From Gymnogyps californianus (lineage: Eukaryota; Chordata; Aves; Accipitriformes; Cathartidae): DNA of 64,000 bases. Position 1 is the stretch's first letter. The number at the start of each line of letters is the position of its first letter. The translations under genes and the position numbers were made by a program. Location of the stretch: the NCBI RefSeq assembly GCF_018139145.2, contig NC_059478.1:5332001-5396000 (forward strand). The letters run 5' to 3'. The notes beneath the pieces were generated by a model that did not search any database, had not been told where the DNA came from, and saw only the letters and a program-made list of their open reading frames with translations. Positions 54,162 through 62,932 of the stretch are shown here, piece after piece.

Positions 54162-54360
54162 TATCATAGTGCTGAAAGAGGCCTTGAAATCCTTTAGTCC
54201 TTTCTAGTCCATTGCCACATCTCCAGTAGGGTCTCTTCTGTCTGTCCTCTTTGAGAGTGACACTTGTCTTTCTCTCATTCTTACAAATCTTCAATAACTA
54301 AGATTTTTTTTTTCCCCCAAATCTTTCCTCAAGCTACTCTTTTATTTTCACCCCCTAGGA
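54162..54360 (-). mobile_element. Ancient, highly diverged CR1-type fragment, antisense
   Basis: On the + strand, ATCATAGTGCTGAAAGAGGCC is followed by CTTTAGTCC and then by CACTTGTCTTTCTCTCATTC and ACAAATCTTCAATAACTAAG. This is in the order of a reverse-complemented old CR1 tail (ATCATAG..GGAAGGGACC..CTAGTCC..TTGTCTAACCT..AACCTCCAATGATGG). The similarity is patchy. Confidence 0.35.
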
Positions 54361-54540
54361 TTTGGTTATTGATCTGAGGATAATGACTTTAGTATAAGTT
54401 TATTTTAAAAATAAATAATTACCCAGAGGCCCATAAAGGATAAATTACTTAATTTGCATGTCTTATTTTCTTAACGTACTTCTTCCCTCCTGCTTCCCAT
54501 GTAGGGTTTATCACACTCTAATAGTGCCTTGTTTCAACTT

Positions 54541-54655
54541 AAGACTGTAAACTTTTGGGAGCAGAGATGGTGCCTATTCAGTACTTGGTCTAGCCATGCT
54601 TCATCCTGGTAAGAGGCCTCTAGGTATTACCATATTTGAAATGTACAATAACCTG
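54541..54655 (+). mobile_element. Ancient L2-type LINE or SINE tail
   Basis: AAGACTGTAAACTTTTGGGA, GCAGAGATGGTGCCTATTCA, then GGCCTCTAGGTATTACCATA and TACAATAA follow the layout of the old L2-like tail in reptiles and birds (GACTGTAAGCTCTTTGGGGC..GGCCTCTAGGCACTACC). It lies about 180 bp after an antisense CR1-like remnant, so two old insertions are clustered. Confidence 0.45.
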
Positions 54656-55525
54656 TCCAGGCAGATGAATTTCTAAAATGGCATAGATGGAAGGTAAATA
54701 CTTAGATTGTTTGTCCACTGTGGTAACTATTGCTGCATGAGTGCTACAACATTGAAAACAATACCAAATTTTGCTTAAAAAAAGGGGTATAGTATGTGTA
54801 GCTTATTGATCCTTCCTTCAGACAAGAGGCTAATTGCGGGATTGTTTTATTGTTCGGCTAATGCTCTGACCAGCAGCAATTACCATTTTCTCATGGGGAG
54901 TGCCAAGGTAGCTATATAAAGGGGGTGAAAATATTTGGGTGGGGTTTTGTTTTGTTTCAGCTAGGGACATTTTGATACAAGTGCACCTGAGAGGCAATCT
55001 TTGGGAACGCTTGGTTCCAGATAGGTAATTGGTCGTATTGAGCTGGTTTTGTATTTTTCAAATGCCTGTAATTAAGCTAGACTTGAGAGGCAGAATGAAT
55101 TGATTCTTTTTATGAATCATATTCTCTATTCCCTCTAGTCGCAGACCAAAGTACCATCATATCAGGATGCGTGCAGACAAAACAAAAGGAAGTCCCAATC
55201 CCTGAAATCTTATTATATCTTTCTTTTCTTTTCCTAACCAGTAGATAATATACACTAGCAGTCTGCTCCCTTCCTAGTAAAGACAACACAAAGATATCAA
55301 ATAAAGATATTTGGAGAATGAATTTGAGGATGGATTTTTTTTTTTTCCCTTCTCAACGGAATCTATGTCTTGGGAAAGAAATATTAATTAATTTTTTTGT
55401 CAGTAGTACGATTTTTTTTTTTCAGTGGATGGTAAACGTAGCCTTTCACAAATCCAAATCTTTCTTGCACATCAGAGCGAAGGATGTTGTAGCAGGTAAT
55501 TAATTGGTCAGTGTTAAGCCATGTG

Positions 55526-55635
55526 TTATTATGAACTGCTAAAAGTCACAACTGGCAAAATTGTGGCTTTGATTATTGATTGTGACTTTTGATTGACTGC
55601 TTATTATGAGCTGCTAAAAGTCACAGTTGATAAAA
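55526..55635. repeat. Direct repeat pair with internal inverted copy
   Basis: A 35-bp segment, TTATTATGAACTGCTAAAAG onward (55526-55560), recurs at 55601-55635 with a 75-bp period. The pieces AAAAGTCACA and the inverted TGTGACTTTT (55581-55590) allow alternative stem-loops. This probably arose by local duplication. Confidence 0.65.
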
Positions 55636-55677
55636 GGCTGGTGTGCAGAACGTGACCAGGCTGAGAACTTTATTATA

Positions 55678-55800
55678 GAAATATAGGACCTGCCAGCCTG
55701 GAGTAGATGGTCTGATCTGTTGTTCGCTGTGACAGAGACCAATAGCAGCCCCTTATGAGTAATGACAGACAAGAGTTATGCTTGCCAGTGTGCTTATCCC
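55678..55800 (+). mobile_element. Possible ancient amniote repeat (CR1/SINE-like)
   Basis: AGGACCTGCCAGCCTGGAGT, GATGGTCTGATCTGTTGTTC and GACAGAGACCAATAGCAGCC resemble the old dispersed amniote repeat with the order CTGCCATACTGGATCAGACC..GTCTCTGACAGTGGCCA. The match is weak and could be coincidence. Confidence 0.3.
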
Positions 55801-56756
55801 TTTCTTGCATCTCCAGGTAGGTCTTTGGGACTGCTTTAGAGTCACCTCCTGGACTTCATAAGCAGGAACTCAGATCTGGAGATGTTCTTGCCAGTCCTGG
55901 GAGGACACAAGCCCAGTCTGGAAGGTGCCGCAGTCTTGACGCAAGTTCCACTGAGACCATGCAGTAGTTTCATTGAATTGTCCTTTGCAAAATCACGGAC
56001 ACCCCTGTAATCTTCGTTTCTGTGACCTTATTTGCAAGTTCAGTAACTTAATTCTTTTCACTCTAACCCCTGAGGATGTTTTGTTGTTCCTGATTGTTTT
56101 TCCTGCCCTTTTCCAATCCATTTCTAATTCAGAAAAATGGAGCTAGAGTAGCAAGCACTGTCCTGCAAAGCTGGGAGGTTTGTTTAATCTCTACTTCTCC
56201 CACCCTGAGAAAAAGCTCTTCACAGTAGAATACAAATTCCCAAGGTTTTGGATTTCAAGTGGCCAGAGCACCCAGCAATAGGAAATTCAGACCGAGTCCG
56301 AGTGCCGCTTCCTGACTGGAGGTCATTGAGGCTACGCCGCTGTGGCCACGGCCAAGACAGTTGCCTTCAAAGGAGGTCAATCACCACTACTCATAGTAGT
56401 AAGTGGCACCTGTCTTACACAAACGTGCCTTCTGGCCAACAAAACAAGCTTTGGTGTTGCAGAGGGTAGAGAGCGGCGCAATATGAAGATGTGAAAGAGA
56501 GACCTACCTTCATTGTATCCTTGGGCAGTTCCCTCTTCAGAGGCATCTGCCATTGCTGAGTAATTGGCTCAGCTAATTTGTAACTGACTATTTCTATATA
56601 GTGTGTAAATATTTATTTGCATAAATATTACTGCATATCACCAATATATGAGGTGAGAAATTAAAAGCGTCCCATAGGGATGTCTACAACTCATTTGTTT
56701 GATGGATCTTTTTTTTTTTAAGGTTGAAAAGGGAAAGATCTATCTACCTTTTTTCT

Positions 56757-56775
56757 CCCCCCCCCCCCCCCCCCC
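56757..56775. repeat. C19 tract
   Basis: Nineteen consecutive C, the longest C-run in the window, preceded by a T/C-rich stretch. Confidence 0.9.
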
Positions 56776-58594
56776 TTCCCAGAAATTGAGAGTGGATGAA
56801 AAGGGTTTCAGATTGTTTATCCATAGAAACAACGTGATTTATCTGTGATCTTGGTCCCTGAGAGTGAGCAATGCAGAAAGCAGTTGTAATTTAATACTAA
56901 GCCGATGAGAGGTGCATCGATTTTTACAGCAGGTGAAGATTATGCAAGAGTAGCCTCTAGCATTACTTGTGGAGCAGGGGAGGGAACTGTCTAATTTTTT
57001 GCCTGGTGGTGACAGTATAGATTTTTTTTCCACGACTCAGCAAAAATACTGTTCTACGGGCATCATAGCAGGTTGCTTTAGCTTTTGATTTCCAGTTAAC
57101 ATATCTCGACAATTTTGCTATATCTAGGTCTTCTTTTTCCTGGCAACCGAGCATGTTGTTTATTTGCTCTTGTTTTTTGGAAGGAGAAGAGAGGGAAAGG
57201 TAGTTTTATTTTTAGTTCATTGCAGGCACCTCGTGAATATTTCATTTTCCCTTCCCCATTTGGTACATTTCTGTGATGGTCTGAGAATGGAAGAAACTCA
57301 TTTTACCCATGGAATCTCAGTGTTTTATTTGCAGAGAACTTAAATTGCTGCTGGGTGGATGTGGGGAGAAGAGGGAAGGCAAGGAGAGCCAGGCATGTTC
57401 CTTGTTGTAGCTTTTCAACTCCATTTGGTTTAAACTTAAACTTTTTCCTAAACTGCCCCTCCTGCAGAACCTATTGTTGAAAATAGTGGGGAGTTCAGCT
57501 CCTGTTTTCATTTATGACTCAGCAAAGTTAACAGACTGTGTTAAATTACTGAAGCAGCTTTGATGTGATTTCCTGTGTGTGAGAAGTAGAGAAAGCCAAA
57601 CTTACTACGTTACGCATTGCTATTCGATGTAAAATAAAAGGTGCTCGCTTTAGTCCCCAGCTCCAAGTGAATATATCACTCCCATTTGCTTTCATTACAT
57701 TTACAGGGAGAACAGCAGAAGCAATCATTTAAATCCTACGAAATCCAGCTGTCTTTGGGAGAGCAGTACTTACAGGTGCTGCAGAAAATAAGTTTCCCTT
57801 CGTAGAGGCAGGAGGCTGGTGGTATAAAAGAGCACATCTTCAGATAAAACTAGCAACCTCTGCAAAGGCTCCTGAGACAGTAGGATTGACCGTTATTCAA
57901 AAACCTTGGTCTAGCACTGGCCCTGCTCCAAGCACTTTGTTCTCTAAAGGTGCCCTGATGGGGACTTACCCTCCAGCACTGGAACAGGCAATGCCTCCTT
58001 AGGTGTAAGAGAAAGTGCCCGATGCTGCTCATCAGCCAAAGCAGAAATCTCCCCGAAAATGGTATTGCTCTATCGCAGTTATTGCGAGCTTTGACAGACC
58101 GTGATTTACTTGGTCGGTGCAAGGAGGGCTTGTGCATCGTCCTCGTGGTCGGCAGCGAGCGGCTGTGCCCTGCCCGTTTTCCAGTGGTAGCTACATTGTG
58201 TGCTAGACTTTGTTTGCCCAGTTTAGGAGGCTGTTCTTCCTCTTAGCAGTTCTTTCCCCATTGACGGTTACAAGCAGATTGAGAGGCTGAATGTTAGCCA
58301 TTTGGTTTTTTAAAAGATAAGTATCTACAGTGTGAGACACTAATACTGCAGGGTCCAGATTTCTTAGCCTCTTATTCAGTATGCTCCATTTTGTCATTCT
58401 TCAAGCATCCATGGGAGATACATATTATAACTCTGGTGAAATCAAAATCCGGTATGCAAAGACATCACAAGTAATGTTATCCCTGAAGAAGGCTTTTCTC
58501 ATTTTTTCTTCAGTTATTTTGAGGAAAACACTGCTCTCGTGGCACCAGCTGGCAGTCTATCTCTGTAAACCTTTCTTGCTGCTGTGAATCAGGA

Positions 58595-59060
58595 TATATA
58601 GTGAAATTTTCTGTAGCGGAGGGAAGCCGGCAGTTGGGCGTCTGTTAATAGCCTGAAAGTAACTAATGAGGATGTGCAGTCGGAGCGATTGATTGAATAG
58701 CTGCAGTCCTGTGTGTTTCTTTTTCGCTCGCTCGCTTGCTTGCTCTCTGCAAGCTGTGGGAAGGGAGGGGGAACGGAGAGACCCAGCATTCTCTTAAGTG
58801 GAAGTAGCACGGATCCCCAGGGCCAGGCGGCCAGAAATGGAAGTTTAAGCTGCATCTGTCTCTTGAAAGGAAAACGGCAGGAGTCAAAATGTCACTGTCT
58901 GGAGTCACGGCTTACTCCTTTTCTTTAAGATTCAGAAGATAACAATGGACTTTCTGCTAGGAAGTGATTTTTTCCCTCCGTGTGTTGGGGGATGTTTTGT
59001 GAAGCTGGATTCCTTTAAGTCTGGCAATTGAGCTGGAGATGGGCAGCAGTTGTGATAAAG
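58595..59060 (+). promoter_or_regulatory. RASAL2: Candidate alternative promoter and first exon of a short RASAL2 isoform
   Basis: A TATATA box-like motif at 58595-58600 is followed by about 14 CpG dinucleotides in the next ~380 bp, unusual against the AT-rich, CpG-poor intron around it. The segment ends with ATG GGC AGC AGT TGT GAT AAA G|GTATCT. This start codon (59039) has G at -3 and +4, and an in-frame stop lies upstream with no intervening ATG. The exon would leave in phase 1 with G, exactly what the exon at 59863 needs, giving MGSSCDK followed by EVPAERS. Several short upstream ORFs precede it: 58666-58692, 58837-58848, 58889-58942 and 58945-59031. The donor is imperfect (GTATCT). The product would lack the first PH half. 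From memory, the mammalian short isoform also joins a short first exon to EVPAERS but starts MQTP, so homology is not shown. All of this is inference from sequence. Confidence 0.35.
58945..59031 (+). other. Upstream ORF in the candidate alternative leader
   Basis: This is a 28-codon frame from ATGGAC to TGA that ends 7 bases before the candidate MGSSCDK start codon at 59039. If the leader is real, such a close upstream ORF would lower initiation at the main start or make it depend on reinitiation. It has no recognisable peptide similarity, and it could be chance. Confidence 0.2.
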
Positions 59061-59513
59061 GTATCTGTATGTATATGTATGTGTATCTAGCTATATATAA
59101 AAATGCATATATGTAGAGCATTATGTGTGTTTGTGTAGAGATTTTTAATAGTGTGTATACTTTATTATGCTATTATTCTAGTTTTTATACTAGAAAAAGA
59201 TGTAAGTGCGTCTTTTATGAATATTTGTGCTCGTCAGATCAGCCTGCATGGATTTAAGATGCCAAAGTCGTATCTTAGTAAGGTCATATTGCCAGAATGA
59301 GAAGTTGACCTATTTTTTTTATCTGCAGAGATATATGTGTCATATTACCTGGGCAGTTATGAGTCTTCTGCTGGCTGCATGGTTTGAGCAAGTAGTGTGA
59401 TCGTGTAAGACCGAACTTTGACCTTTGTCAAATTGTGTTCAGCTGTGACTAAAATTGAGCTTCCCTGTGTCTTGATTTTAGTTATCTGTTAATTACTGCA
59501 TTGCTTATGTTTT

Positions 59514-59555
59514 AAAAAAAAAAAAAAAAAATTTTTTAAATTAAAAAATTTAAAG
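59514..59555. repeat. A18 tract and AT palindrome
   Basis: Eighteen A lead into TTTTTTAAATTAAAAAA, an AT-only palindrome, between the candidate alternative first exon and the 59863 exon. Confidence 0.85.
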
Positions 59556-59862
59556 TTCTCTGAACACTGTCTCACAAACAGTAATAGAATACTAAATATG
59601 TTTGGGTATTGATCTTTACCAGCATTTTTTATTTTAATTGCCTGTTGCCTACAGTCAAGTCAGATTCACAACCTTGAATCTGTCAGTGGAAATACCATTG
59701 TAATTTAGTAAGTAAATAAGATATAGAAAAATAGGTGAGTGTAATTCAGCAGTTTAGTAATGCACTTGAAACTTTGCTGAGGCGTCTGTCCTATAGAGCA
59801 TAAAACCTGACTATTCCCCACCCCCCGGCACCCATTCACCTTCTTTTTCTTCTCTTCCTTAG

Positions 59863-59969
59863 AGGTCCCAGCAGAGAGGTCTCCTCGCAGACGGAGCATC
59901 TCCGGGACCAGCACCTCTGAGAAAACCAACTCCATGGATGCTTCGAATACTTCTCCTTTCAAAGTGCCA
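59863..59969 (+). CDS. RASAL2: RASAL2 internal coding exon: RRRSIS-containing PH insertion
   Basis: This is a 107-bp internal exon after a strong pyrimidine tract (CTTCTTTTTCTTCTCTTCCTTAG), ending at CCA|GTAAGT. It enters in phase 1: the G from the previous exon plus AG gives Glu. It leaves in phase 0. The residues are EVPAERSPRRRSISGTST followed by SEKTNSMDASNTSPFKVP, which matches the RASAL2 segment just before the GFFSKRLKGSIKR block known in the family; that block must lie downstream of the window. SPRRRSIS is a basic phospho-site cluster of a kind that can also bind 14-3-3 proteins (inference). In mammals this exon is, as I recall, shared by long and short isoforms, the short ones splicing an alternative first exon directly onto EVPAERS. 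That makes the phase-matched candidate first exon 800 bp upstream notable. Confidence 0.94.
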
Positions 59970-60054
59970 GTAAGTATGCCTTTCCTGCAAAGGAGGAATT
60001 TTTCTCATTGAATAGGAGGAGGAGATTACAATATCACAGTGTACAACTAAGCTT

Positions 60055-60070
60055 GGGGGGGGGGGGGGGG
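60055..60070. repeat. G16 tract just downstream of the exon
   Basis: Sixteen G begin 85 bp after the exon donor at 59970. G-runs near donors can act as intronic splice enhancers; here the run is unusually long. Confidence 0.9.
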
Positions 60071-61102
60071 AAGTATTTAGTTAATATTTCCAGTTGACCA
60101 AGAGGTATTGCTATCAACTGTCATGTATTATCAATGAGATTTCTGGTAGATCTGTAACTTGCTTATTTTCATTGCCTTGATCTAAGGTTGCAAATAGTGA
60201 AACATCAGTGTTAATGTGGGCAGCGACCTATATAAATACTTTTGAAGTCGCCGCCAGGGATTGCATTACATATTCAATTTTGACTGGGAAAAAAGTTCCT
60301 TTAGGTTGGTGATAGCATGTTATTTCTCCCTCATGCTACTGAAGTACATAGAAAATGGAAATGGCTTTATAGTTTATTTGGAAGCTGATGAAATTTCTGC
60401 AGGTGTGTTAATTGCTCTTTAGCTCTTCAGTTTTTGTTGTGAGTTTGGTTGGCTCTGAGTCTCCATGAGACTTTTCCAGCTAGAGTCCGGATTTTCTTGC
60501 TTGTGTCAGTCTTTGGTCAGTGTATCCAAGAGCACAAAGGCCTTTCTATTATTAGACTGAGGGCAAATGCTTCAAGTTAAAATGAGGTGCTCAGTAATTT
60601 TTTAACACTATGTGTTCGTGTTTTAAAATATCTAACTTGAATATTGCAAATATTTTCATACCCCCCTTTATTTTTGGCAAGTAATCTGCCTACTTTAAAA
60701 CCTGAGGAAAAACAGGAGAAGAATTATCTAGTGAACATTGGGGGTTTTGTATATTCCCTATGGACATGAGTACCATTTCTGTACCTTAGTGTGTATGTTC
60801 TTGCTTGGCTTTACATAGCACTCATCCCTTTTAAGCACACTTTCTAGCTCACTTTAGATCCAAATGCGTGTGAAATTTGGTTTTTGATTAAATCCTACGT
60901 TGTGTCATTTTAAAAATAAAATTAAAAAAAACAGCCAAGGATTTAATGAGAGCTATTTAAATTATAAAAGGATTAAGGTTGGTCAGAGTATATAGAATAT
61001 ATGGTGTTTAAAGCAACCTGTAAACTCGTGATTTATTGGAATTGAAAAAGGGACCAAGGAAGCAGTGAATATCCTGGGTATCCATACTTGGTCCCTTTTC
61101 AG

Positions 61103-61380
61103 AGTCATAGAGTAATATAGATTGGAAGGGACCTCCAGAAGTCTCTGATCTATCCCCCTCTTCAAAGCTGGGCTAACTTCTATCCGGTTGCTCAGGGCGT
61201 TCTCCAGTCAGGTGTTGAAAACTTCCAAGGATGCAGATTGCACAGCCTTGCTGGACAACCTGTTCTGATGTTTGACTATCCTCATCCTGAAGAATAATTC
61301 TTTTGTAAAGGATTTCTTGTCAGAACAAATCTTGAACTTCTAATGTCTATTGAAAGACCGTGAATCACATTTTCCTCTAG
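61103..61380 (-). mobile_element. CR1 LINE fragment, antisense orientation
   Basis: Read on the + strand this is the reverse complement of a CR1 tail. It begins with GAGTCATAGAG and continues GATTGGAAGGGACCTCCAGA, then GTTGCTCAGGGCG, then GACAACCTGTTCTGATGTTTG. It is 5'-truncated and shorter than the copy that follows about 45 bp later. The 3' end of the element lies at the left. Confidence 0.85.
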
Positions 61381-61423
61381 TTCAAAAAATATCTGAAGTA
61401 GCAGTTAAAGCAGAATATATTGC

Positions 61424-61784
61424 TTAGCCTTGAGAAGAGAAAGCTCAGAGGGAAATCTTAGCAATGTGTATAAATACCTGATGGAAGGGAATAAAGACGA
61501 CGGAGCCAGGCTCTTTGAACAAGAGGCAGTGAGCACAAACTGAAATATAAGAAATTCCATTTAAATAAGAAAGAAAAACTTTTTTTCACTGTGAGGGTGA
61601 TCAAACACAGGAACAGGTTGCCTGAAGAGGTTGTAGAGTCTCCATCCTTGGAGATACATTCAAAAACAGACTGGACACACGGTCCTAAGCATCTTGCTCT
61701 AGTTTACCCTGCTTTGAGCAGGGGGGTTGGACTAGACAGCCTCCAGAGGTGCCTTCCCACCTCAGCTATTCTGTGATTCTATGA
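61424..61784 (+). mobile_element. CR1 LINE fragment, sense orientation, intact 3' terminus
   Basis: This 3' CR1 fragment starts near TTAGCCTTGAGAAGAGAAAG. It includes ACAGGAACAGGTTGCCTGAA, GAGTCTCCATCCTTGGAG and GGGTTGGACTAGACAGCCTC, and it ends CTATTCTGTGATTCTATGA. The ATTCTATGA ending is the diagnostic avian CR1 terminus and is the best single clue that this is bird DNA. With the preceding copy it forms a tail-out inverted pair. Confidence 0.9.
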
Positions 61785-62918
61785 ACGATCCTCTGTCACT
61801 TCAGTGACCTGTTTTCTGAGTGGTACTTGGGGAGAAAAGGGTCTTGGTCTAGTTGCATGTGAAGTTATCACAGGAATATTCTGTTATGTCAAGTTTGAGA
61901 TTTTTATGCTGAGCCCATGGTCCACACAGTTCCAGGAGGATTTCTGAAGTCTGAGAGCCTTCAAAAGTCTTAGCTATTCTTGTCTTCATTTATAAGAAAT
62001 TCTCTGTTTTCTTTGTCTTCGTCTATAAGTAATTGCCCTAGCCTTTAGATGTAGACATGCGTTGTCGTAGTCTTTGTCTAACAACTGCAAGCTACGTATC
62101 AGAAGTGTTTGATTACAATCTGTATTGTTTATTTTATATGCCTCCTTTTTTCTTTGTTCCTCATTTTTGTACAATTTTTTTAATGTTGATCCTATCTTTT
62201 AAGTAATGTTTTAATGTTTCTCTAATTCTTCTCTAATAGTTCTCTAATACTTCTTAGCTCCTGCTCCCTTTCAAAACAAGAACCTTGCAGAATGTTTGTC
62301 ATTTCCCCTGGCAGTGTATTGGGCTTTTAGGACTCTGGCACATAGACTCAGGAAGCAGAACATGGCTGCCTCTCTTGGGCATGAACCAGCAAAAAAACTA
62401 GAAGCTATTTGTGCCACGTGTAGCTGGTATTATGCTTCTTTGTCTGCCTGGCCACCTGTATACCCAGGAGCATAATGCACCCTCCTGTCTTTCTCATAGG
62501 GACAAGGCTTCTGGCTTTGTCGGCTTTGCTCTGAATAACCCATTTATATGCTGTTACTCCTTAGCAGGTTGCGGTGCAGGTGGGGGCTGAGATCACCCTG
62601 TTTTAAAACATGCCAACTTCTGATCTGTTTAAAAGAGCAAGCTGCAATTAGAAGTCAGATTGCTTAAGAATACAGATGAGCTCCAGCCAAAACTACTGAA
62701 ATAAAATACCCTGTTAACTTTGTGGATTGGCACACATCTAATAGGTGGATGATAAGATGGGGAGGAATCATGTTTCTTCCTTTTATTTTATATTAAGAAT
62801 TTCCCAGCTCTCAGAAGTAGGTAAGATGACTTGGGTGTCCCCGTGGAAGTCTCAGATCAGTGGTCTGAGAAAAGCTTCAAGTGAAGGATATAAGGGGTGC
62901 CCATAATGGCTTTAAATT

Positions 62919-62932
62919 TGTGTGTGTGTGTG
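62919..62932. repeat. TG microsatellite
   Basis: A short TG dinucleotide run in the 3' intron. Confidence 0.85.

Larger units (their letters stand above)
47016..58590 (+). other. RASAL2: RASAL2 large intron, fourth segment
   Basis: This is intronic sequence with ancient LINE remnants at 54.2-54.7 kb and 55.7 kb, C-tracts at 50709 and 56757, and a local direct/inverted repeat at 55526-55635. Two non-repetitive blocks (48.84-49.16 and 56.24-56.47 kb) look like candidate conserved or regulatory DNA. No splice-supported coding exon was found. Confidence 0.8.

Noticed and set aside
58713..58928. 71-codon open frame inside the candidate alternative leader
   Set aside because: It does not reach the donor at 59060 in frame and shows no known domain.
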